Part shown: one piece after another, positions 24,430-33,140 of the stretch | Numbering within the stretch: position 1 is the stretch's first letter | Layout: each line of letters opens with the position of its first letter | Origin: Lewinellaceae bacterium | Lineage (GTDB): Bacteria; Bacteroidota; Bacteroidia; Chitinophagales; Saprospiraceae | DNA: 64,000 nt | Direction: 5' to 3' | Assembly: GCA_020636355.1 (NCBI GenBank) | Contig: JACJYB010000007.1 | Coordinates: 1-64,000 of the forward strand | The notes under the pieces: model-generated | The model's database searches: none | The model's input: the letters and a program-made list of their open reading frames with translations, nothing else | What the model was told of the DNA's origin: nothing | Program-made: the position numbers and the translations under genes

Positions 24430-24846
24430 GTGGCTATCCGCTTCTTTCAGGAAGACATAACCTTTAATTTTAAGGATCGCAATAAAACCAAAACCTGGAT
24501 TAACCACTGTATCCGGGATGAAGGGTATGAACTGCAGGATCTGAACATTGTCTTTTGCTCCGACAATTACCTCCACACTTTAAACACCACCTACCTGAAT
24601 CACGATACATTGACGGACATCATTACTTTTCCTTATCAGGATAATCCCATTCACGCCGAATTATATCTGAGTATTGACCGGATAAGAGAAAATGCCATTC
24701 AGCTGCAAGTCTCCTTTATCCAGGAGCTCCGACGGGTGATGATTCATGGTGTTCTGCATCTATGCGGATACGGCGACAAAACCAGTGCTTTAAAGGAAGA
24801 AATGCGTGCCCGGGAAAATCATTACCTGAATGTATTTCCTGATTAA
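24430..24846 (+). CDS. ybeY: Endoribonuclease YbeY
   Basis: A 138-residue YbeY with the zinc motif IHGVLHLCGYGDK. His106 and His110 are present, but the third ligand of the H-x3-H-x5-H pattern is Asp116, the form I recall for Bacteroidota. The upstream ITFPYQ matches the DVLSFP-type motif. YbeY acts in 16S rRNA 3'-end maturation and ribosome quality control. The start is GTG at 24430, with no ATG alternative, three bases after the preceding stop. Confidence 0.9.
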   Translation: MAIRFFQEDITFNFKDRNKTKTWINHCIRDEGYELQDLNIVFCSDNYLHTLNTTYLNHDTLTDIITFPYQDNPIHAELYLSIDRIRENAIQLQVSFIQELRRVMIHGVLHLCGYGDKTSALKEEMRARENHYLNVFPD

Positions 24847-24944
24847 CAGCTATTCTTACCTCCTTCAATTCGTAATCTCTTAAGGATCTAGCAGAATCAT
24901 TAATAATACCCTATCTTTAGCGCCTGTTTTTTGAACGGAATCCA

Positions 24945-27398
24945 ATGATCGTAATCAAATTTGGTGGTTCTTCAGTAGCCAATGCTTCCCGGATACGAAA
25001 CGTCGCAAAGATTATTTCCTCCTATCAGGAACCTGTTGCCGTCGTTTGTTCGGCTCTGGGCGGCGTCACGGACTTTCTGATCTCCATGAGTACTCTTGCT
25101 GCACAGGGCGATTCAGCGTATATCAAGCAATTCGAAGCATTTCGAAAGCGGCATCTTGAGGTCGTCGATGATTTGCTGTCCGAACCTTCCAAAGCTGCAT
25201 TTCTCCCGGAGCTGGAAGAAAATATGCAGGTCCTCTCCCATTTGATGCAGGGTATCTTCCTGGTGATGGAAGCCTCACCCCGGACAATGGATTACGTATT
25301 AAGTTTTGGCGAGCGTAATTCCAATCAGATCGTTGCGGCCTTTTTAAACCAGGAGAACATACCCGCAGAATATCTGGATGCCCGTCATGTCATCAAAACA
25401 GACAAGTCCTTTGGTTCAGCCCTGGTTGATTTTGATCTCTCTTATAAGAAGATTCGCAAGTATTTCGAAGGCCGTAGTGCTATTCAGGTCGTCACCGGAT
25501 TTATCAGTTCGGCGAAAGGCGGATTAACAACTACGTTAGGCCGTGGAGGTTCGGATTATACTGCGTCAATCCTGGGAGCTGCTCTCGATGCGCGAGAAGT
25601 ACACATCTGGACTGATGTTGACGGTGTCCTTACTGCAGACCCGCGTAAAGTGAAAAAGGCATTTACCATACCCACCTTATCCTATGCCGAAGCAATGGAA
25701 ATGTCCCATTTCGGGGCTAAAGTGATCTATCCACCCACCATTCAACCAGCTCTGTCCAAGCAGATCCCGATTTATATCAAGAATACGTTTAATCCGGATT
25801 TTATCGGTTCCCGGATCGATGATCGCCATGATCCTAAAGGTCCCGCGGTGAAAGGGATTTCATCCATTTCTGAGATTGCCTTACTGACTCTTCAGGGAAG
25901 CGGATTGTTTGGAGTGATTGGTTCTGCTGCGCGGTTGTTCTCAGCTTTGGCTGCGCAACACATTAACGTCATCCTGATCACCCAGGGATCTTCCGAGCAT
26001 TCTATCAGTTTTGCGGTCAATCCTAAAGTAGCGAAACAAGCGAAAGACTGTGTAGAGGCTGCTTTTGAGCGGGAGATAGAAAAGGGTACCATCGAACAGG
26101 TTAAAGTCGAATACGACCTTTCAGTGGTAGCAATCATCGGCGAAAATATGCGTTATCGTCCGGGTATTGCTGGCCGGTTGTTTCAGGCACTGGGTAAAAA
26201 TGGTATTAATGTCATCGCCATCGCCCAGGGTTCATCCGAATTGAATATCTCGGTGGTGGTCAATGCTTCCAACGAGGCAAAGACTCTGAATGTCCTCCAC
26301 GAAGCTTTCTTCTTATCCGACACCAAAGTTTTACATGTGTTTATGGTGGGGGTAGGACTTATCGGAAGTACCTTGTTGAAACAGCTTCGTGATCAGGGAC
26401 CTTTTTTAAAGAAAAACCGATCATTGGAAATTCGCATCGTTGGTTTAGCCAATTCCAAAAAGATGCTCTTCGCCGAAGACGGGATTGATCTGGAAAACTG
26501 GAAAGATGCTTTGCAATCCTCTAACGAAGTGACTTCACTGGATCGATTTGTGAACTTCATGAAGGGCGCCAACTTATCGAACAGTGTGTTCATCGACAAT
26601 ACTGCTTCGAATACAGTACCCAGAAAATACATGGAAATCTTGGAAGCTTCCATTTCAATCTGTACACCGAACAAAATAGCTTCTTCCTCTGAATACAACC
26701 TGTACCGGGAGTTAAAAGATCTGGCAAACCGGAAACGGGTGGCTTACTTTTTCGAAACCAATGTCGGAGCAGGGCTGCCAGTGATTTCAACGCTGAGCGA
26801 TTTGATCCATAGTGGTGATGAAATCCTGAAGATCGAAGGCGTTCTTTCCGGTTCATTATCCTACATCTTCAACAACCTTAATCCTGAGAAATCTTTCAGT
26901 GAAATCGTAGCATCGGCGGCTGAGAAAGGACTTACCGAGCCCGACCCCCGTACAGATTTGAGTTTGATGGATGTTAAACGCAAATTGGTGATCCTAGGCA
27001 GGGAAGCTGGTATTCCATTGGAAATCAATGACATAAATGCTGATAATATACTCAATGATGCTTGTTTTAAGGCACCGGATGTTCCTGCATTTTTCACGGA
27101 GCTAGGTGCTCTGGATGCTGTCTACAAAGAACGCATGCACAAATTAGAAGGAACACGGGAAAAGTTAAGAGTAATTGCCAAGATCGAACAAGGACTTGGA
27201 TCCATTGCTTTAACCAGTGTTGGTCCGGATAATCCGTTTTATACGCTGGATGGCAGCGATAACATGATTGTATTTACCACCAAACGCTACGCAGATCGAC
27301 CCCTGGTGGTAAAAGGCCCTGGAGCAGGTGCCGAGGTTACTGCTGCCGGTGTCTTTGCCGAAATCATCAAAATTGGTTCATATTTAGCAGATAATTAA
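24945..27398 (+). CDS. thrA: Bifunctional aspartokinase/homoserine dehydrogenase
   Basis: The 817-residue fusion has the aspartokinase signature KFGGSSVA (5-12), GRGGSDYTA and DVDGVLTADPR, then two ACT domains (about 305-455, including LFGVIGSAARLF and RPGIAGRLFQALG). The NAD(P)-binding GVGLIG starts the homoserine dehydrogenase half (about 467-817), with the catalytic KGPGAGAEVTAAGV near the end. It catalyses the first and third steps of threonine synthesis and is usually feedback-inhibited through the ACT domains. A 7/8 promoter match, TATCTTTA, lies at 24912-24919. It begins the thrA-thrB-thrC operon. Confidence 0.96.
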   Translation: MIVIKFGGSSVANASRIRNVAKIISSYQEPVAVVCSALGGVTDFLISMSTLAAQGDSAYIKQFEAFRKRHLEVVDDLLSEPSKAAFLPELEENMQVLSHLMQGIFLVMEASPRTMDYVLSFGERNSNQIVAAFLNQENIPAEYLDARHVIKTDKSFGSALVDFDLSYKKIRKYFEGRSAIQVVTGFISSAKGGLTTTLGRGGSDYTASILGAALDAREVHIWTDVDGVLTADPRKVKKAFTIPTLSYAEAMEMSHFGAKVIYPPTIQPALSKQIPIYIKNTFNPDFIGSRIDDRHDPKGPAVKGISSISEIALLTLQGSGLFGVIGSAARLFSALAAQHINVILITQGSSEHSISFAVNPKVAKQAKDCVEAAFEREIEKGTIEQVKVEYDLSVVAIIGENMRYRPGIAGRLFQALGKNGINVIAIAQGSSELNISVVVNASNEAKTLNVLHEAFFLSDTKVLHVFMVGVGLIGSTLLKQLRDQGPFLKKNRSLEIRIVGLANSKKMLFAEDGIDLENWKDALQSSNEVTSLDRFVNFMKGANLSNSVFIDNTASNTVPRKYMEILEASISICTPNKIASSSEYNLYRELKDLANRKRVAYFFETNVGAGLPVISTLSDLIHSGDEILKIEGVLSGSLSYIFNNLNPEKSFSEIVASAAEKGLTEPDPRTDLSLMDVKRKLVILGREAGIPLEINDINADNILNDACFKAPDVPAFFTELGALDAVYKERMHKLEGTREKLRVIAKIEQGLGSIALTSVGPDNPFYTLDGSDNMIVFTTKRYADRPLVVKGPGAGAEVTAAGVFAEIIKIGSYLADN

Positions 27399-27415
27399 TT
27401 GATAATCAAATATTT

Positions 27416-28354
27416 GTGATAGATTCAGTAAAGGTTTTTGCCCCGGCTTCCGTAGCCAATCTGGCTTGTGGATTTGATATTTTGGGACTGGCAATGGAAG
27501 CTCCCGGAGACGAGATCATTGCCCGCTTCAATTCCGAAACCCACCAACTAAGAATAGCATCAATTACTGGGGACGAGGGTCGGTTACCCCGGGATATTGA
27601 ATCAAACACAGCCGGGTTTGCTGCTCAGCAATTTTTAAAATCCATCAATTACTCCGGACCGGGTATTGATCTCGAAATCCATAAGAAAATGCCGTTTGGC
27701 AGTGGTTTGGGATCCAGTGCTGCAAGTGCAGTCGGTGCTGTTTTTGCAGTCAGTCAATTATTGGGTGGTCAATGGTCAAAGCATGATTTGTTGCCTTTCG
27801 CCGTTCAGGGAGAGCAGCAGGCAGATGGTGCTTACCATGCCGACAATGTTGCCCCATCACTTTTTGGAGGCATTGTCCTGATCCGTGATAATCAGTCGCT
27901 GGACGTAATGCATCTGCCGGTACCTGAAGATCTGACCATAGCGGTTATCCATCCTCAGATTGAAATATTGACCAAGGAAGCCAGAAGCATTCTGGCACCC
28001 ACTGTTCCATTGAAAGATCTTATCATTCAATCCGGACATTTAGGAAGTTTTATCGTTGGATTGTATACCGAAGACTACGAGAGAATTCATCGTTCGGTTA
28101 TTGATGTGGTTATCGAGCCACAGCGTGCTCGCCAGATTCCTCATTTTTTTACGGTCAAATCCATCGCTGAAAAACTGGGTGCGTTAGGTTGCAGCATATC
28201 CGGCAGTGGTCCATCGATATTTGCTTTTTGCCGGGGTGAGACTCATGCACAAAGCATCGCAGAACGGATGGGTGATATCTATGGCGCTCACGGAATTGCT
28301 GTAGATGTCTTCTCCGGAAAAATAAACACGCAGGGAGTACAAATTATACCATAA
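27416..28354 (+). CDS. thrB: Homoserine kinase
   Basis: A 312-residue GHMP kinase with the start APASVANLACGFDILGLA, the ATP loop PFGSGLGSSAASAV and the C-terminal GCSISGSGPSIFAF motif. It phosphorylates homoserine to O-phosphohomoserine for ThrC. The start is GTG at 27416, 17 bases after thrA, and the stop overlaps the thrC start by one base, so the three genes form a tight operon. Confidence 0.96.
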   Translation: MIDSVKVFAPASVANLACGFDILGLAMEAPGDEIIARFNSETHQLRIASITGDEGRLPRDIESNTAGFAAQQFLKSINYSGPGIDLEIHKKMPFGSGLGSSAASAVGAVFAVSQLLGGQWSKHDLLPFAVQGEQQADGAYHADNVAPSLFGGIVLIRDNQSLDVMHLPVPEDLTIAVIHPQIEILTKEARSILAPTVPLKDLIIQSGHLGSFIVGLYTEDYERIHRSVIDVVIEPQRARQIPHFFTVKSIAEKLGALGCSISGSGPSIFAFCRGETHAQSIAERMGDIYGAHGIAVDVFSGKINTQGVQIIP

Positions 28355-29658
28355 TGCTTTGTTACAGCACCAATGCCATTCACGGTAAGACTTATCCGAT
28401 TCTTGAAGCCATTCAGTTAGGTCTTGCACCTGATGGCGGCCTGTTTATGCCTGTGCAGATTCCCTCGCTTAAACCCGGTTGGTTGGCAGGTTTGGGGCAA
28501 CGAGAATTACCGGAAATTGCATTTGACATCAGCAGCCTTTATTTCCCGGAATTACCGTCAGCGACCCTGGCTGCGATCTGCGTTGATGCCTTTAATTTTC
28601 CTGCCCCGGTTGTAAGCCTGAATGATTCCATTTCCATTCTTGAGTTATTCCACGGACCAACCCTGGCTTTTAAAGATTTTGGAGCCCGCTTTATGGCAAG
28701 AATTCTGGGCCAAATTAATGCCAATCAGAATCGTCCATTGCATATCCTGGTAGCAACGTCCGGTGATACCGGTGGTGCAGTGGCAGACGGTTTCTTTAGA
28801 GTCCCTGGTATTGAAGTAACTGTATTGTTTCCCAAAGGAAAGATCAGCCCACTCCAGCAAAAGCAGATTACCACATTGGGAGAGAACATTCATGCAGTAG
28901 CCATCGAAGGGACCTTTGATGATTGTCAGGCTATCGTTAAAAAAGCTTTGGTTGATCCGGAAATGGTCAAGAGCTACCGCATGAGTTCAGCCAACAGCAT
29001 CAATCTTAGCCGGTTGATTCCCCAATCCTTTTATTATTTCGAGGCCTATCGCCAATTGGAATCCGCAGAACCTCCAGTATTTGTGGTTCCTTCCGGAAAC
29101 TTTGGAAATTTGGTGGCTGGGGTTTTGGCACACCGGATGGGATTACCTATAGCTCACTTTGTTGCCGCTACAAATCTTAATGACATCGTACCTAATTATT
29201 TGAGAGATGGCATTTTCGTCCCTAAGCCATCGGTTGAGACTTTATCCAACGCCATGGACGTGGGCAATCCATCCAATTTCCGGCGTTTGGAAAGTCTTTT
29301 TGGTTCCACGTGGAACAATGTTCGACAAATGATTTCAGGTTATGCATTTACAGATCCACAAACAATAGAAGCAATTCAGCGCATTTATAACCAATACCAA
29401 TATCTATTGGACCCTCACGGCGCTGTTGGTTTACTGGCCGCTGAATCGTATCTAGAAGAAAACCATCCCATTAATCCTTTAATCGTACTCGAGACTGCAC
29501 ATCCGTCAAAATTTCTCTCTGCATACGAAGCATTGGATATCCAGGTTCACATACCGGAAAGATTAGCCATCAAGGCCCATGCTAAAGACCTATCTGTTAA
29601 TCTACCCAATGATTATTCCCAATTCATTAATTGGTTCTTTGATGCGCACAATTCCTGA
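28354..29658 (+). CDS. thrC: Threonine synthase
   Basis: The 434-residue protein contains PDGGLFMP, the pyridoxal phosphate Lys107 in PTLAFKDFGARF, TSGDTGGAV and PSGNFGNLVAG, the standard threonine synthase motifs. It converts O-phosphohomoserine to threonine and phosphate. It is the last gene of the thr operon. The codons for GSTWN (near residue 317) contain a GTTCCACGTGGAAC palindrome, and a second copy follows one base after the stop; see the parS-like entries. Confidence 0.96.
   Translation: MLCYSTNAIHGKTYPILEAIQLGLAPDGGLFMPVQIPSLKPGWLAGLGQRELPEIAFDISSLYFPELPSATLAAICVDAFNFPAPVVSLNDSISILELFHGPTLAFKDFGARFMARILGQINANQNRPLHILVATSGDTGGAVADGFFRVPGIEVTVLFPKGKISPLQQKQITTLGENIHAVAIEGTFDDCQAIVKKALVDPEMVKSYRMSSANSINLSRLIPQSFYYFEAYRQLESAEPPVFVVPSGNFGNLVAGVLAHRMGLPIAHFVAATNLNDIVPNYLRDGIFVPKPSVETLSNAMDVGNPSNFRRLESLFGSTWNNVRQMISGYAFTDPQTIEAIQRIYNQYQYLLDPHGAVGLLAAESYLEENHPINPLIVLETAHPSKFLSAYEALDIQVHIPERLAIKAHAKDLSVNLPNDYSQFINWFFDAHNS
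29303..29316. other. parS-like palindrome, copy 1 (inside thrC)
   Basis: GTTCCACGTGGAAC is a perfect 14-bp palindrome that matches the ParB-binding parS core (GTTnCACGTGnAAC). The flanks are G and A, so one of the two outer T/A positions of the 16-bp consensus is kept. Confidence 0.75.
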
Positions 29659-29659
29659 T

Positions 29660-29673
29660 GTTCCACGTGGAAC
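29660..29673. other. parS-like palindrome, copy 2 (after thrC)
   Basis: An identical GTTCCACGTGGAAC begins one base after the thrC stop codon, 357 bp from copy 1. The flanks are T and C, so again one outer consensus base is kept. Confidence 0.75.
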
Positions 29674-29885
29674 CTCTTAGTCCATCCATGTAAACCAGGA
29701 ATCTTAATCAACCCATCCGTATCCTCCAAACTGTTGAATAGGAATACTTTCCAATCGTTATGTTTTTATGTAAGTTTACCTTTCGTGAAGACATCTTTAA
29801 ATAAGACCATCGCGAGAAGATCAAATCTCATTTGATCTTGCATTTCAAATCCAAAACATTTATTCATTTCTTTCAAAAAACATTT

Positions 29886-32204
29886 ATGATGAAAAAATTT
29901 GCAGTCATTGGATTGGCGTTGCTTTCCTCTGTCTGGGGTTGGTCTCAGGATAACTCATCACACGATCCATTTCGCCAACTGGGTACTGAGCTGCCTACTC
30001 CAAATGGATATCGTACTGCATCCGGTGCACCTGGGCCACAATATTGGCAACAGCAAGCAGATTATGTAATTAATGTTGCTCTGGACGATGATAATCAGCG
30101 CATCAGTGGTGATGAAGTTATCACCTATCACAACAATTCACCGGACGTACTGGAATACCTTTGGTTGCAACTCGATCAAAATGTACGGGCAAAGAATTCA
30201 GACACGTATAAAATATCCTCCGCTAAGTTATCGGACAGAATGTCTACCGACCAACTAAACCGGATGCAGCCCGACTTTGATGGCGGATTTAATATCGAAT
30301 ACGTGAAAGACAATACCGACAAAGCATTACCCTATACCATCAATAATACCATGATGCGCGTCGATATTCCCATGCCGTTAAAACCAGGTGAAACCTATAT
30401 TTTTAAAGTGAAGTGGTGGTATAATGTCAACAATACCCGTGAAATCGGTGGACGTTCTGGATATGAGCACTTTACCGATGGCAACAACGTGTATTGCATC
30501 GCCCAGTTTTATCCCCGTATGTGTGTGTATAATGACGTGGACGGCTGGCAGAATAAACAATTCCTCGGTCGCGGTGAATTTACCCTAACTTTCGGAAACT
30601 TTAAAGTAAACATCACCGTCCCTTCCGATCATCTTATCGGCGCTACCGGCACCTTACAAAATGCGAAAGCTGTTCTTTCCAAGGAACAAATGAATCGCTG
30701 GGATCAAGCTCATCGAGAGTTTGTACAACCTGTTATGATCTCCACACTTGATGAAGCAGTAGAGAAAGAGAAAGCACACGATAAGGATACCAAGACCTGG
30801 ACCTTTACGGCAGAAAATGTCCGGGATTTTGCATTTGCAACGTCACGGAAATTCATCTGGGACGCCATGGGCGTTAAAATGAGTGATGGACGTGTGGTCA
30901 TGGCCCAATCCATGTACGTTAAAGAAGGTTATTGCCTGTGGAGTAAATATTCAACAAAAGCAGTAGGTCACACCATCAAATGGTATTCACATTACACTTT
31001 CGATTATCCTTATCCTACTGCCTGGTCCGTAGACGGTTCGATGGGAATGGAATACCCGATGATCGCATTTAATAATGGCCGTTGTGAAGAAGACGGTACC
31101 TACAGTGACCGAGCAAAATATGGACATATTGGTGTTATCATCCATGAAATAGGCCACAACTGGTTTCCAATGATTGTCAATTCAGACGAACGGCAATGGA
31201 CTTGGATGGACGAAGGGATCAACACATTTGTACAATATCTTACCGAAGTACAATGGGAGAAAAATTATCCGGCACGCAGAGGACCAGCAAACATGATTAC
31301 CGACTATATGTCCGGCGATAAAAAGTACTTAACTCCAATCATGTCAAACTCCGAATCACTATTCAATTTTGGTTCCAATGCGTATGCTAAGCCAGCTACC
31401 GGTCTGAACATACTTCGTGAAACCATCATGGGTCGTGAATTATTTGATTATGCATTTAAAATGTATGCCAATCGCTGGAAATTCAAATCACCTACTCCGG
31501 CTGACTTCTTCCGGACCATGGAAGATGCCTCTTCCGTTGACTTGGACTGGTTCTGGCGCGGTTGGTTCTATACGACTGATCACTGCGATATGGCTATTAA
31601 ATCTGTACGTAAAGGCAATGTCAATCCGGCAGATCCAATGCTGGCAAGCGATAATGCTCGCAAAGATGCCGCTGAAAAGCCCAAAAATATCAGTGAGATT
31701 CGCAATGCTGAATCGATCAAACAGTATTACGCAGATATCGATACGAGCATTCGTGACTTCTATTCACGCTACAATGAGTTTGAAGTTACTGACCAAGACA
31801 TGAATGCTTATGAACGGCGGACACAAAACATGTCTGACGATGAGAAAACCGCCATGAATAGCAAAGACAACTTTTACGAAATCACCTTTGATAAGATAGG
31901 TGGTCTGATCATGCCGGTCATCATTCAAATCGAATACACCGATGGTAGCTCCGAAGTGATGCGCTATCCGGCAGAAATCTGGCTGAAACAACCGGATAAT
32001 GAAGTTTCTAAAGTCATTCGCACTACCAAGGAGATTGCTAAAGTCACCCTGGATCCGTTCCTGGAAACAGCAGATACCGATACCAGCAATAACAATTATC
32101 CTCCACAGGCTCCGGAAACCCGTTTTGAAGTATTCAAACGCCAATTCCCACGTGGTGAAAACCTGATGCAAAAGGCTAAAAATAGCAAAGTGATCAAACC
32201 ATAA
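29886..32204 (+). CDS. M1 family metallopeptidase (GMEYP subgroup)
   Basis: The protein has about 772 residues from the ATG at 29886; an upstream TTG at 29832 would put eighteen residues before a good signal peptide (MMKKFAVIGLALLSSV..SQ). The zinc site is HEIGH (420-424) with Glu443 in WMDEGIN, exact M1 spacing. The GAMEN exopeptidase motif is replaced by GMEYP, typical of a Bacteroidota subgroup. Domains are an N-terminal beta domain (about 55-330), a catalytic domain (330-570) and a C-terminal beta region. It is probably a periplasmic peptidase. It is distinct from the M1 protein at 17712, which has HEAT repeats. It is bounded by a terminator. Confidence 0.92.
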   Translation: MMKKFAVIGLALLSSVWGWSQDNSSHDPFRQLGTELPTPNGYRTASGAPGPQYWQQQADYVINVALDDDNQRISGDEVITYHNNSPDVLEYLWLQLDQNVRAKNSDTYKISSAKLSDRMSTDQLNRMQPDFDGGFNIEYVKDNTDKALPYTINNTMMRVDIPMPLKPGETYIFKVKWWYNVNNTREIGGRSGYEHFTDGNNVYCIAQFYPRMCVYNDVDGWQNKQFLGRGEFTLTFGNFKVNITVPSDHLIGATGTLQNAKAVLSKEQMNRWDQAHREFVQPVMISTLDEAVEKEKAHDKDTKTWTFTAENVRDFAFATSRKFIWDAMGVKMSDGRVVMAQSMYVKEGYCLWSKYSTKAVGHTIKWYSHYTFDYPYPTAWSVDGSMGMEYPMIAFNNGRCEEDGTYSDRAKYGHIGVIIHEIGHNWFPMIVNSDERQWTWMDEGINTFVQYLTEVQWEKNYPARRGPANMITDYMSGDKKYLTPIMSNSESLFNFGSNAYAKPATGLNILRETIMGRELFDYAFKMYANRWKFKSPTPADFFRTMEDASSVDLDWFWRGWFYTTDHCDMAIKSVRKGNVNPADPMLASDNARKDAAEKPKNISEIRNAESIKQYYADIDTSIRDFYSRYNEFEVTDQDMNAYERRTQNMSDDEKTAMNSKDNFYEITFDKIGGLIMPVIIQIEYTDGSSEVMRYPAEIWLKQPDNEVSKVIRTTKEIAKVTLDPFLETADTDTSNNNYPPQAPETRFEVFKRQFPRGENLMQKAKNSKVIKP

Positions 32205-32236
32205 TAAGCAATCACTCAGCAAACTGAAACATGATT

Positions 32237-32264
32237 AGGCTGTCGAATTCCGACAGCCTTTTTT
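32237..32264 (+). terminator. Rho-independent terminator after the second M1 gene
   Basis: AGGCTGTCG and CGACAGCCT form a perfect 9-bp stem with a 5-base loop, followed by TTTTTG. Confidence 0.88.
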
Positions 32265-32348
32265 GTTCAACCTATTTATTGGTTTTGTAGATTATTATGG
32301 GATAAGTATCTAATTATATGGTATCTATAGATAAGCTTAAATCTTAAT

Positions 32349-33110
32349 TTAAGACATGTCCTTTAGAAAAGTAATCAACAATTCATTAAACTCCTGAGGT
32401 TGTTCCATCATTGGTGCATGTCCACATTTATCCAGGAAGAATAATTGTGAGGAGCCAATTAGTTCATGAAATTTTTCTCCTACAAACGGTGGAGTAACCT
32501 TATCCTGCTGGCCCCATATAAGCAGGGTAGGCGCTTTAATCTCATGTAAATTATCGCCCAGATTATGCCGAATCGCCGATTTAGCGGTCGCTATTATCCG
32601 AATTGCACGGTTGCGGTCTTTGACGATACCAAATACTTCATCAACCAATTCCTGAGTAGCCGTATTAGGATCATAAAAAGTATCCTCTGTCTTCTTTTTG
32701 ATGTATTCGTAATTGTTCCGCTGTGGAAAACTCGTACCCATTGCGCTTTCAAAAAGCCCGGAACTACCTGTCAATGTTACAGAAGCGATTTTATCCGGGT
32801 TATTCAATGCAAAGAGTAAAGCGATGTGACCACCCAACGAATTACCTAACACATGAACCTGGGAATAACCTTTGTATTCCACAAATTCGTTCACATACTG
32901 AACCAACCAGGTTAAAGCATCTTTTCTTAGCGGCAATTCGAAAATGGGTAAAATGGGTACCACTACGTTCATCCGGGGCCCAAAGTATTCAATCAATTCT
33001 TTGAAATTACTCAATGCCCCAAACAGACCATGCAACAACATTAGTGGCTTGTCACCACTTCCCGTTTCGATGTACTGAAACCTTTGCTCTTCTTTTACCG
33101 GATATTCCAT
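32349..33110 (-). CDS. Alpha/beta-hydrolase fold protein
   Basis: A 253-residue hydrolase from the ATG at 33110. LLHGLFG (26-32) is the oxyanion segment, GNSLGG carries the nucleophile Ser91, the acid is in IWGQQDKVTPP, and the His is in DKCGHAPMMEQP. An upstream TTG at 33131 overlaps a -7 element and is unlikely. The substrate is unknown; the form is that of small esterases or C-C hydrolases. It is probably transcribed separately from ctaA, 30 bp upstream. Confidence 0.88.
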   Translation of the reverse strand: MEYPVKEEQRFQYIETGSGDKPLMLLHGLFGALSNFKELIEYFGPRMNVVVPILPIFELPLRKDALTWLVQYVNEFVEYKGYSQVHVLGNSLGGHIALLFALNNPDKIASVTLTGSSGLFESAMGTSFPQRNNYEYIKKKTEDTFYDPNTATQELVDEVFGIVKDRNRAIRIIATAKSAIRHNLGDNLHEIKAPTLLIWGQQDKVTPPFVGEKFHELIGSSQLFFLDKCGHAPMMEQPQEFNELLITFLKDMS

Positions 33111-33128
33111 GCTGCAATGATTGCGGTC

Positions 33129-33136
33129 CAAATATA
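33129..33136 (-). promoter_or_regulatory. -7 element for the hydrolase gene
   Basis: The minus strand reads TATATTTG (full TAnnTTTG), 18 bases before the ATG at 33110, in the short gap after ctaA. Confidence 0.4.
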
Positions 33137-33140
33137 CCGA

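Noticed and set aside
29832..29885. TTG start for the second M1 peptidase
   Set aside because: It would place eighteen residues before an otherwise ideal signal peptide; the ATG at 29886 is better.
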